Of a stretch of DNA of 64,000 nucleotides, positions 34,335-42,959 are shown one piece after another; position 1 is the stretch's first letter; each line of letters starts with the position of its first letter. The position numbers and the translations under genes were made by a program. This DNA comes from an uncultured Bacteroidia bacterium. Its GTDB lineage: Bacteria; Bacteroidota; Bacteroidia; Bacteroidales; F082. Under the pieces are notes generated by a model, which was not told where the DNA came from, made no database searches, and saw only the letters and a list, made by a program, of their open reading frames with translations. The stretch is taken from positions 25,149-89,148 of the forward strand of contig CACXUM010000004.1 in the NCBI GenBank assembly GCA_902770835.1, given 5' to 3'.

Positions 34335-35321
34335 ATGAAAGCATTAAACCATCTGAAACAAAAAGCCCTACTCCTCTTGCTGCTGGTGGCTGCGGGGAAT
34401 GGAATAGGACAACATAAAACCCCATCCAAGAATGATGCATGGCCCGAGCAAGGTGCCCAATGGACCTATTGCTTATACACCGAATTAGGTGAGGTTTATG
34501 GTAAGGAAGTATGGCAAACGACAGGTGACAGTTTGATTGGAAACAAAATATACAACATAATCCAACCCGTCGATTCGATAGGACAACCTCTCTCTAATTC
34601 CAGAAAGATGCTCCTCTCTCGTTATGAAAACAATAGGGTCTTCCGTTATGTAAACGACAAGGAATATTTGTTCTTCTCTTTCGATCTCAACGAAAGTGAT
34701 GTGTTTACCACATTCCGGTCGGCTGGGTGGGGTGCAAATGGTGTTCCCAATTACGGAAACGATTCCGCTTGTTGCTCGATGAAACCTCTCTTGGTAATTC
34801 AAAAACAAGAGGTAGAGTTAGGCGGGCTTCTTTTGAACTAATATGTTTTGAAAGACACATTGTTCACTGCTTTATATGGTCTTGAATCCGAACAAATGTA
34901 TTGGAAAATGATTGACAGAATCGGCCCTATCGGCACCTATCCGTTCATCGACCTCAAAGAATCTGGATTCTCTGATGGAGCGGGTATTTGTGTTTATCAA
35001 ACATGTCATCCCTATGCCCTTTTATCTGCCTATCAAGATGATGGTTTCAAGCAGACTTGGTTCGAATGCCATCCAACTGCTATCGCGGAGAACATCGCGG
35101 AAAAAGAAATCGAGGTTTATCCCAATCCTACTACTGGTGTTGTCTGCATCGAAGGAATTCCTGTTTCTGAAATTTTTGTTTACAACAGTTTGGGCAATAG
35201 GGTAAAAGTAATCCAAAACACGAATGATTTCGATATGGGATTCTTGCCCAAAGGTCTATATTTGCTTAGAATAATCGACAATAAAAACGATAGTTTTACG
35301 ACTAAATTAATACTGAAATGA
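34335..35321 (+). pseudogene. T9SS cargo protein gene interrupted by an in-frame stop
   Basis: Two ORFs (34335-34841 and 34848-35321) share one frame and are separated by a TAA at 34839-34841. Read through, they form about 328 residues: signal peptide (ALLLLLLVAAGNGIGQ), a beta-rich region (WPEQGAQWTYCLYTELGEVY...), and a C-terminal type IX secretion sorting domain (EVYPNPTTGVVCIEGIP, GLYLLRIIDNKNDSF, then TTKLILK). Without the second half the product could not be sorted by T9SS. The second ORF has only a TTG start and no signal peptide. A recent nonsense mutation or a sequencing error would both explain it; I see no other lesion. Confidence 0.75.
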
Positions 35322-35334
35322 CAAAAGACTCAAG

Positions 35335-35613
35335 GTGTTGGCGGACGGCACGGTAGGCTGTCAGGAAACTGGAATCCAAATCCGCCCCTACCTCTTCTAC
35401 CCCAACCCCACCCAAGACGAGCTTCACCTGCAATTCTCCCCTGATGTAACGCCCAAAACCATAGAGCTTTACGACCTGCAAGGCCGCATCGTGCGCACGC
35501 AGCGCAATGGCCTCGAAAGCCTCAATCTGCAAGGTCTTTCGGCAGGGCAATATGTGATGAAGGTGACATTGGAGAACGGCAAGGTGTTTTCGGATAAGGT
35601 GGTGAAGGAATAA
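35335..35613 (+). pseudogene. Orphan T9SS type A sorting domain (3' remnant of another cargo gene)
   Basis: 92 codons from a GTG, with no signal peptide. It consists almost wholly of a sorting domain: LADGTVGCQETG, PYLFYPNPTQDELHLQF, KTIELYDLQGRIVRTQ, LSAGQYVMKVTLENGKVFSD and the final KVVKE. The start directly follows the stop of the broken cargo gene (13 bases). This looks like the 3' end left after an upstream cargo gene was replaced or duplicated, since sorting domains only work at the end of a secreted protein. Confidence 0.75.
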
Positions 35614-35615
35614 GA

Positions 35616-35663
35616 ACCTCGTAGGGATGGCAAGATAGGAGGCTGGAGGTTTCAACCCTTGCC
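35616..35663 (+). repeat. Dispersed intergenic repeat, family A, copy 2 (diverged)
   Basis: CCTCGTAGGGATGGCAAGAT, then AGGAGGCTGGAGGTTTCAAC and CCTTGCC. Aligns over its length with copy 1 at 19942 but with many substitutions. Confidence 0.5.
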
Positions 35664-35731
35664 TTTCACAGACCAAAGTAAAAAAGTCGTTTTTCTTCGC
35701 GAAAAGCGGCTTTTTTCTCAAATAGGTTTCC

Positions 35732-35739
35732 TATTTTTG
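35732..35739 (+). promoter_or_regulatory. -7 promoter element of the alpha-2-macroglobulin gene
   Basis: TATTTTTG, 30 bases upstream of the ATG at 35770. It excludes the in-frame ATG at 35659 as start. Confidence 0.55.
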
Positions 35740-35769
35740 TACTCTCGAAAACAATCAAAGTTTTACGAT

Positions 35770-38700
35770 ATGAGTACAAATCAAAAAATGAGAAAATTCG
35801 GCGGCATCAGCCTGATTGTCACTGCATTGCTGCTGGCCTTCATGCCCTCGTGCGGCAAGAAGGGAACGACGAAAGGTTCGGAAATGTTCGTGGAGCGCAT
35901 CCAGCCTTTGAATGAGGCCATGTTGGCCTTGCTCGACAGTTACACTTCGGGCATCATTGCGGCGGGCGAGCCTGTCATGGTGCGGTTCAACAATCCCGCG
36001 ACGCTGAAAGTGAAGTACGGCGAACCCATCCCCGCCAAGGCTTTCGACTTCAAGCCCGCTTTGAAAGGCAAGGCCGTTTGGATTGACGAGAACACCATCG
36101 GTTTCCAGTACGACGACATCGACAAGGACCAGAACTATGTCTGCCAGTTCAAGATGGCCGACTTCGTGGATGTGCCTGCTGACCAGCAACTTGAGTTTGG
36201 CTTTGGCGTGCGCCGGCAGAATTTCAGCCTCGTCACGATGCAGCCCGTTTGCACCTCCAACGAAGAGATGAGTTATCTCATGCAGGTTGCCTTTGCCACG
36301 CCCATCGACCTTGAGGATGCCGTCAAAATCTTTGATGACGCTTTCCGCAAAGCCCATCCCGTGGAGGTGGCTTCGTTGGGCAACAACCTCTTTGAGTTTG
36401 AGTTGCAAGGCTTTAAGCGCCAGAAAGACGAATATGAGATGCCCGTCGTTCTCGATGGAAAGGCCATTGACTGCAAGGCGAGGATGGAGCGCAGCCTGAC
36501 CGTTTATGCTCAGGATGTCTTCAAGCCCGTGATGTTCGATGTGGACAAGGCGGGAAGCAAGGGAACTTTGCTTTTCTCGCAGCCGCTGAAGGAAAACCAA
36601 AACCTTGACGGCTTCGTGAATTTCGACCAAAAAGTTGGCTATAAGGCTGACATTAAGGGAAATAAGGTGGATTTCTATTTCGATAAGTCCAACCTTTATC
36701 CTTACCAGTTGGAAAGCCTTCAACTGACCGTGGGCAGTGGTATTCGTGCCGCCAACGGCATGTTGCTGCAAAGCGATTATCAGTATGATTTCGACCTGAC
36801 CGACAACCTCCCGAAGGTGCGTTGGACTGACGATGGTGTCATCATCCCCGATGTGAACGAAACTACCATCTATTTCGATGCCATCTGCCTTAACTCGGTG
36901 ACTTTGAGGATTGTGCGTATCTTCGACGACAACATCCTTTCCTTCTTGCAGGACAACGAATTGAACGAAACTTACGGCGTGCGCAAGGCAGGTCGATTGG
37001 AGAAAAAGGTGCGTTTGGCCATCGACAACCCATACGCCAACCAGTGGAAGACCTTCCCGATTGTGCTTTCCGACTATATCAAAGTGGAACCGGGTGCGAT
37101 GTACCAGTTGAGCCTCAATTTCGGTCCCGCCGACTACACTTTTGCATCTGATGAAATGCGTAGCGCAGTGTCTGAAAACGAGGCACTTGAGGCTTCCTAT
37201 TGGGACGGCAATGCCTACGATTACAAGGAATACCGCTACGATGGCGAGTGGGGCGACCCGAATGGCTTCTATTATTATAATTATGTGGAGCAGAAAAAGA
37301 ACATCGTCGTCAGCGACTTGGCCGTGACCGCAAAAATGGGTCGCAGCGACGCGGTTGATGTGTTTGTCTACAGGATTTCCGATGCCATGCCGGTTGCGGG
37401 CGCGCAAGTGACGGCATACAATTTCCAGCGTCAGGAATTGGTCAAAGGTAGCACCGATGTGCAGGGTCATGCGCAACTGAAGTGCGAAAACCGTCCTGCC
37501 TTCGTGATGGTCACGGACAAGAAAGGAAGCAAGTCGGTGATAAAGTTGAACGATGGCAATGCGCTCTCTTACAGCCGTTTCGATGTGGCGGGCGAGCCTG
37601 TCGAGAAGGGCGTTTCGGGATTTGCCTACAGCAACCGAGGCGTTTGGCGGCCAGGTGATGAGATGCAACTCAACCTGATGCTGAACGATTTCGAGTCGAG
37701 CGTGCCTGCCGACTATCCTGTTGTCCTTGAGGTGGTTGACGCGACAGGTCGCCTCTATGCCAAGCAGGTGAACACCAAACCTGTGAATGACATTTATTGC
37801 TTCCGCGTCCCGACCAATGTCAGCGACGAAACGGGAGTGTGGACGGCGCGTTTCAAGGTGGGCACAAGCACCATCACCAAGAACCTCCGCGTGGAAACCG
37901 TGAAGCCTAACCGCTTGGAAATCAACTTTAACTTGCCCGAAGTGGTCAGTTTGTCACGCAATGAGCGTGTCAATCTGACTTCGAGATGGCTCAATGGCAT
38001 GAAAGCCAACGGCTTGAAGGCTGAAGTGGATGTGAAATTGCGCGGCGGCGAAACCTCGTTCAAGAATTTCGCCAATTATTCCTTCGTCAACGAAACGCAA
38101 AGTTTTGAGCCACAGGAGATTTCGCTGTTAAGCGGCAACCTCAATTCGGAAGGCGTCGCCAACATAGGTTTTGGCCCGATGAAGGACGTTTACGCCTCGC
38201 AGATGATGAACGGTATCTTCACGGTGAAGGTTTTCGAGCAGGGCGGCGACTTCAGCATTGCTTCCTTCAAGGCAAAACTTTCTCCCTTCCAGCGTTATGT
38301 GGGCGTGGATTTGCCCGAAACTTCCTCAAAATACGGCAGTTACTACGACACGGGCAAGGATTGGAAGTTCAATATCGCGATGGTCGGCGAGGACGGCGCG
38401 GCTTATCAGTCGGCGGTTGCCCTGGAATATGCCTTGTATAAGTTGGATTCCTATTGGTGGTGGTCGAGTGAGGATCAGTATTCGCTGCAACGCTATGCTT
38501 CAGGCACTTACAAGGCTCCCGTGCAAAACGGCACCTTGACCTGCAACGGAACGACTTCAGTCACTTTCAACATTCCTAACGAAAAATGGGGCAGTTATCT
38601 CTTTGTGGTGAACGACAAGCAGGGCGGCCATCAGTTCGCCAAAGTCATCAGTTTCGATTGGGGCTATGGACATTCTTCGTCCGCTTCTGGTGCGCCTGCG

Positions 38701-41292
38701 CAATTGGCCATGAAAACCACTGCCGAGAGTTATCAGGTGGGCGAGAAGATGGTCGTCACGTTCCCTGCCAACGACAAGGCCAAGGCACTCGTAACCGTTG
38801 AGGCTAACGACAGGGTTTTGCAGACCATGTTGGTCGAAAATCTCGGTCAAGAGGGCAAGGTGGAAATCACCACCACGGAGGAGATGGTTCCGAATGTGTA
38901 TGTCTATGTCGCTCTGATTCAGCCACATGATGCCGCCAACGACATGCCGATTCGTTTGTATGGCGTGGTGCCGGTGAAGGTGGAGAAGAAGGATTTGCAG
39001 TTGCAACCCAATCTCCAAGTGCCCGAAACGGCCAACACGAACAAGAAGATTGAAGTGAAGGTGAGCGAGGCCCGCAAGCAAGCCATGACCTACACTTTGG
39101 CCATCGTTGACGAAGGCATTCTCGGCCTCACCAATTTCAAGACCCCGAACCCTTACGGCTATTTCAACAGCAAGCAGGCCTTGAGCGTCCGCACTTGGGA
39201 CAACTACGCCAACATCGTTGATGCGTTCAGCGGCGAGTTGGGTTCCGTTTATGCCATCGGTGGCGACGGTATCCTCAATCAGGAAATCACTTTGGACAAC
39301 CGTTTCAAGGCCTACGCCGTCACTTTGGGACCTTTCGAGTTGAAGGCGGGACAAGAAAACACCCATAGTTTTGAAGTGCCGCAATGCTCTGGTGCCCTGC
39401 GCTTTATGGTGGTGGCCAAGGGCAATGGAAAGGCTTTTGGCTCGTCCGAAAAACAGATGAAGGTCGTCGACCCGATTACGCTCTATCCTTCTCTGCCGCG
39501 AGTGGTTGCTCCCGGCGATGAACTGAACCTGAAAGTCCAAGTGCAAGCCCCGACGATGAAGAACAAGACCCTTGAGGTGAAGTTCAACAATAAGAACCTT
39601 GAATCTATAGATCCATTGCCTACCACAGTGAAAACAGTGGAAATTGATGGCAACGGCGAGGGTTTGATTGTCGTTAAGACCAACATCCCTAATACCATAG
39701 GTAATGCCGTACTCGACGTTTCGGTGCGCGGCGAAGGCTACACTGCCCAATCCATAACCGAGATGCCAATCCGTATGCCTTACGCTGAACGCAGAAGCAC
39801 CGTCACCAAGGAGATCGAGGCTGGACAGACATTGACTTTGCCCTTCAACCTTGGAGGTATGGCGGGCACGCAGCAGGGCAACATCACTGTTTCGAGCCTG
39901 CTGCCTGTCGACCTCTTTGGCCGCATTGACTACTTGATGGATTATCCTCACGGCTGCCTTGAACAGTTGACTTCCAAGGCTTTCCCGCAACTTTACCTCA
40001 ATTATTTCGTCCAACTCGACGACAAGGAAAAGGAAGCGATGCGCAGCAATATTGAAGCCGCCATCACCAACCTGAAGGCCTATCAGAAAGCCGACAATTC
40101 GATGACCAACTGGATTGGAGGCACTTACACAGACCCGTGGACGGAGATTTACGCTTTGCACTTCTTGGTGGAGGCTCAGAAACAAGGTTTTAACGTGCCG
40201 CAATACTTCATTGACGGTCTGCTGAAATACCAAGGCGACCGTGCCAAGCAGTGGAAGAACAACCCCGACTTCAAGCAAGGCGAAACGATCCAAGCCTACC
40301 GTCTCTTTGTGCTGGCATTGGCTGGCAAGGCCGAAATGGGCGCGATGAACCGCTTCAAGGAAATCGAGATGCACTATCCGCTGACCAAGGCGTTGGCCGC
40401 TGCCGCCTTCGCGCAAACGGGCAAGACCACCATTGCGCAGAACCTGCTGCCCAATGTGGAGGAAGGCGAAAGGATGTCTGACTATTACACTTCCTTCGGG
40501 TCCCGCACCCGCGATTTGGCTTTCCTGACCTACGTCCAAATGCTCTGCGACATTGACCAGCAAACGGTGCAGAACAACATCAACAGCGTTTGCGGTATGA
40601 TTAGCGGCGACCGCTGGATGGACACCCAGACCACGGCCTTCTCGCTCTTTGTCTTAGGCAAGTATGCCGAAAAGATGAACCTAAGTAACGTCAACCTCTC
40701 CGCCACCGTAAAGGTGAACGGCGAGGAGCGCACGCTGAACACCAATATGGCTTCTGCTGGCTTTGGCTTCACACCTAAATTGGGCAACAACACTTTGGAA
40801 ATCAAGAACAACACCAACGAGAAGATGATTGCCAACCTGTTCACCAAGACTGCCGTTGCCGAATACGATATGAACGAAAGCGGCAATTTCATCACAATGA
40901 CGGTGAACTACACCGACAAGAACGGCAATCCCGTGAACCTCACCAACTTGACCGCTGGCACCGACCTGAAAGTCCAGATGACGGTGACCAACCCGAGCGA
41001 GTGGCAAGTCACGGAGTTGGCCTTGTCGTACTACCTGCCTTCGGGCTGGGAGTTGGTGAACGACCGTTTGAGTGGCGATATGACCGGCAACGAAGGCGCG
41101 AAGCACATCGACCTCCGCGACGACCGCGCCTACATCTATTTTGACCTGATGCCGCGCTCGAAGAAGACCTTCACCCTGAAGGCCAACGCCACCTACGAAG
41201 GCAACTACATGATTCCCGCCGTGCGCTGCGAGGATATGTACAATAACGAGATTTATTACCAGATTCCCGCTCGTGGGTGTGTGGTGAAGTAA
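35770..41292 (+). CDS. Alpha-2-macroglobulin family lipoprotein (thioester type)
   Basis: 1840 aa. Lipoprotein signal (VTALLLAFMPSC, Cys at 28). MG-like beta domains lead to an MG2 region (YSNRGVWRPGDEMQLNLML), a central A2M family block (VDEGILGLTNFKTPNPYGYF, then RFKAYAVTLGPFELKAG) and the thioester motif GCLEQ (C1396) in DYPHGCLEQLTSKAF, followed by an alpha-helical TED and a receptor-like end. Bacterial A2Ms trap attacking proteases by covalent capture in the periplasm. They are often next to pbpC, the periplasmic repair synthase; here pbpC is about 7 kb downstream on the same strand. A strong terminator follows. Confidence 0.95.
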   Translation: MSTNQKMRKFGGISLIVTALLLAFMPSCGKKGTTKGSEMFVERIQPLNEAMLALLDSYTSGIIAAGEPVMVRFNNPATLKVKYGEPIPAKAFDFKPALKGKAVWIDENTIGFQYDDIDKDQNYVCQFKMADFVDVPADQQLEFGFGVRRQNFSLVTMQPVCTSNEEMSYLMQVAFATPIDLEDAVKIFDDAFRKAHPVEVASLGNNLFEFELQGFKRQKDEYEMPVVLDGKAIDCKARMERSLTVYAQDVFKPVMFDVDKAGSKGTLLFSQPLKENQNLDGFVNFDQKVGYKADIKGNKVDFYFDKSNLYPYQLESLQLTVGSGIRAANGMLLQSDYQYDFDLTDNLPKVRWTDDGVIIPDVNETTIYFDAICLNSVTLRIVRIFDDNILSFLQDNELNETYGVRKAGRLEKKVRLAIDNPYANQWKTFPIVLSDYIKVEPGAMYQLSLNFGPADYTFASDEMRSAVSENEALEASYWDGNAYDYKEYRYDGEWGDPNGFYYYNYVEQKKNIVVSDLAVTAKMGRSDAVDVFVYRISDAMPVAGAQVTAYNFQRQELVKGSTDVQGHAQLKCENRPAFVMVTDKKGSKSVIKLNDGNALSYSRFDVAGEPVEKGVSGFAYSNRGVWRPGDEMQLNLMLNDFESSVPADYPVVLEVVDATGRLYAKQVNTKPVNDIYCFRVPTNVSDETGVWTARFKVGTSTITKNLRVETVKPNRLEINFNLPEVVSLSRNERVNLTSRWLNGMKANGLKAEVDVKLRGGETSFKNFANYSFVNETQSFEPQEISLLSGNLNSEGVANIGFGPMKDVYASQMMNGIFTVKVFEQGGDFSIASFKAKLSPFQRYVGVDLPETSSKYGSYYDTGKDWKFNIAMVGEDGAAYQSAVALEYALYKLDSYWWWSSEDQYSLQRYASGTYKAPVQNGTLTCNGTTSVTFNIPNEKWGSYLFVVNDKQGGHQFAKVISFDWGYGHSSSASGAPAQLAMKTTAESYQVGEKMVVTFPANDKAKALVTVEANDRVLQTMLVENLGQEGKVEITTTEEMVPNVYVYVALIQPHDAANDMPIRLYGVVPVKVEKKDLQLQPNLQVPETANTNKKIEVKVSEARKQAMTYTLAIVDEGILGLTNFKTPNPYGYFNSKQALSVRTWDNYANIVDAFSGELGSVYAIGGDGILNQEITLDNRFKAYAVTLGPFELKAGQENTHSFEVPQCSGALRFMVVAKGNGKAFGSSEKQMKVVDPITLYPSLPRVVAPGDELNLKVQVQAPTMKNKTLEVKFNNKNLESIDPLPTTVKTVEIDGNGEGLIVVKTNIPNTIGNAVLDVSVRGEGYTAQSITEMPIRMPYAERRSTVTKEIEAGQTLTLPFNLGGMAGTQQGNITVSSLLPVDLFGRIDYLMDYPHGCLEQLTSKAFPQLYLNYFVQLDDKEKEAMRSNIEAAITNLKAYQKADNSMTNWIGGTYTDPWTEIYALHFLVEAQKQGFNVPQYFIDGLLKYQGDRAKQWKNNPDFKQGETIQAYRLFVLALAGKAEMGAMNRFKEIEMHYPLTKALAAAAFAQTGKTTIAQNLLPNVEEGERMSDYYTSFGSRTRDLAFLTYVQMLCDIDQQTVQNNINSVCGMISGDRWMDTQTTAFSLFVLGKYAEKMNLSNVNLSATVKVNGEERTLNTNMASAGFGFTPKLGNNTLEIKNNTNEKMIANLFTKTAVAEYDMNESGNFITMTVNYTDKNGNPVNLTNLTAGTDLKVQMTVTNPSEWQVTELALSYYLPSGWELVNDRLSGDMTGNEGAKHIDLRDDRAYIYFDLMPRSKKTFTLKANATYEGNYMIPAVRCEDMYNNEIYYQIPARGCVVK

Positions 41293-41319
41293 CGCTTCTG
41301 TAGTTTGCAAATGGCAATT

Positions 41320-41368
41320 GATTCCGCAGCTTTCCCGATGTTTGGAAGGCTGCGGAGTCTTTTTTTTG
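41320..41368 (+). terminator. Strong intrinsic terminator of the alpha-2-macroglobulin gene
   Basis: Sixteen-pair stem (41320-41335 with 41344-41359, some G-U pairs), 8-base loop, then an uninterrupted run of about eight T. Confidence 0.85.
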
Positions 41369-41396
41369 TCTATCACGACGATGAAAGCGATAGAGT

Positions 41397-41495
41397 AAAA
41401 TTGCGCTCAGGGAACATTTTGCTGTTTTGAAAATTGCGCTCAGGGAACATTTTGCTGTTTTGAAAATTGCGCTCAGAGAACATTTTTATAAAATT
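41397..41495. repeat. Three tandem 33-bp units upstream of the second AAA_14/DUF4143 ATPase
   Basis: Units begin at 41397, 41430 and 41463 with AAAATTGCGCTCAGGGAACA. The first two are identical over 33 bp; the third differs (AGAGAACATTTTTATAAAATT). The core GGGAACATTTTGC resembles the core of the first array read on the opposite strand (GGGAATATTCGGC). The last unit ends next to the TTTG -33 element of the ATPase promoter. Unlike the first array, the unit contains stop codons. Confidence 0.9.
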
Positions 41496-41496
41496 G

Positions 41497-41528
41497 TTTG
41501 CACAACTAAAAGATGATCAGTAATTTTG
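41497..41528 (+). promoter_or_regulatory. Promoter of the second AAA_14/DUF4143 ATPase gene
   Basis: TTTG (41497-41500), 20-base spacer, TAATTTTG (41521-41528): an excellent fit to the Bacteroidota consensus. The ATG is at 41552. The 33-bp array ends at 41495, two bases before the -33 element. Confidence 0.75.
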
Positions 41529-41551
41529 CAACGGATTTAAAATAGTTTACT

Positions 41552-42889
41552 ATGTCAGATTATGTATTTCGGCGCAAGGCATACCAAAAGATGCTGCAAT
41601 GGAAGGAGGAATCGCAGGGCGAAACGGCACTTTTGATTGAAGGTGCAAGGCGCGTGGGCAAGTCCACGCTTGTGCGGCAATTCGCCCAAAACGAATACAA
41701 ATCGTTTGCGCTTTTTGACTTTTCTAAAGTCTCGAAAGAAGAAAAAGCCTTGTTTGAGGATTTGTCGGACATGGATTTTTTCTTCAATCGTATGAGACTG
41801 TTGAAAGGCATATCGCTTTATGAGCGCGAAACGGCTATTGTGTTCGACGAGGTGCAGAAATTTCCTGTCGCTCGTCAAGCGATTAAGGCATTGGTGGAGG
41901 ATGGCCGATACGATTACATCGAGACGGGTTCGCTCATCAGCATCCACAAGAATGTGGATAATATCATCATTCCGTCAGAAGAGGAGGTAATTGATTTGTA
42001 CCCAATGGATTATGAAGAGTTTTTGTGGGCAATGGGCGATGCCGAAAGTATGGACTTGTTTCGCGAGGCATGGCAGAAAAAACGTGGCTATGGCGATGCT
42101 GTCAACCGAAAACTGATGCGTGATTTCCGTTTGTACATGCTTGTTGGCGGGATGCCGCAGGCGGTGAGCAAATACATCGTCACCAAGGATTTGTCTGCCG
42201 TTGACAAGACCAAGAGAGGCATTATTCGTCTGTATCGCAATGATTTTCAAAAGATTGACAAAACGGGCAAGGCGACAACGCTTTTCATGTCTATTCCATC
42301 GCAGTTGGCCAATAACGCCAATCGTTTTCAACCTTCCACGGTTATCGACAAAACCCGTGCAGAGCAGTTGGAAAGCCTCGTTTTCATGATGCAGGACAGC
42401 AAGACGGTCAATGTGTGCTATCATGCCAACGACCCCAATGTTGGGATGGACTTGTCCGCCAACCGATCTGCCTACAAGATGTTCATTGCCGACACGGGGC
42501 TTTTTGTGACACTGGCCTTCTGGGACAAGAACTTCACAGAGAATGTCATTTATCGGAAATTGCTGAATGACAGTCTTTCTGTCAATCTTGGGTATGTTTA
42601 TGAGAATATGGTGGCGCAGATGCTTGTGGCGGCGGGCAACCGCTTGTTTTATTACACTTTCCCTGACGGCAACAAGCACAATTATGAAGTGGATTTCCTG
42701 TTGTCGCGTAAGGCGAAAATTTGTCCTATCGAGGTCAAGTCGGAAGGCTATAACACCCACCGCTCTTTGGATGAGTTCTGCAAGAAATTTTCCTCGCGCG
42801 TTGATGAACGTTACCTTGTTTATGCCAAAGACTTGCGCAAAGACAGCGAAACCACGCTTGTACCGTTTTATATGACGGGGTTGATATGA
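41552..42889 (+). CDS. AAA family ATPase with DUF4143, second copy
   Basis: 445 aa. Same layout as the gene at 25523: Walker A IEGARRVGKSTL, Walker B AIVFDEVQKF, sensor-like YIETGSLISI, YPMDYEEFLWAMG. DUF4143 then carries YMLVGGMPQAVSKYI, KMFIADTGLFVTL and a PD-(D/E)XK-like core (NYEVDFLLSRKAKICPIEVK). Sequence divergence from the first copy is large, so these are old paralogues or independent acquisitions, not a recent duplication. It is the first gene of the accessory island between the alpha-2-macroglobulin and pbpC genes. Confidence 0.9.
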   Translation: MSDYVFRRKAYQKMLQWKEESQGETALLIEGARRVGKSTLVRQFAQNEYKSFALFDFSKVSKEEKALFEDLSDMDFFFNRMRLLKGISLYERETAIVFDEVQKFPVARQAIKALVEDGRYDYIETGSLISIHKNVDNIIIPSEEEVIDLYPMDYEEFLWAMGDAESMDLFREAWQKKRGYGDAVNRKLMRDFRLYMLVGGMPQAVSKYIVTKDLSAVDKTKRGIIRLYRNDFQKIDKTGKATTLFMSIPSQLANNANRFQPSTVIDKTRAEQLESLVFMMQDSKTVNVCYHANDPNVGMDLSANRSAYKMFIADTGLFVTLAFWDKNFTENVIYRKLLNDSLSVNLGYVYENMVAQMLVAAGNRLFYYTFPDGNKHNYEVDFLLSRKAKICPIEVKSEGYNTHRSLDEFCKKFSSRVDERYLVYAKDLRKDSETTLVPFYMTGLI

Positions 42890-42931
42890 AGAATGTTTAT
42901 GGGAATTGGGAAAGAGTATAGGGAAAAATGC

Positions 42932-42939
42932 TAATATTG
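42932..42939 (+). promoter_or_regulatory. -7 promoter element of the DUF1016 gene
   Basis: TAATATTG, one mismatch to TAnnTTTG, 20 bases upstream of the chosen ATG at 42960. It argues against the in-frame start at 42906. Confidence 0.4.
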
Positions 42940-42959
42940 CAGTTTCAAAAGGCAACACT

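Noticed and set aside
35659-35769. 37 additional N-terminal codons on the alpha-2-macroglobulin
   Set aside because: A -7 promoter element at 35732-35739 lies inside them, and the start at 35770 gives a proper lipoprotein signal.
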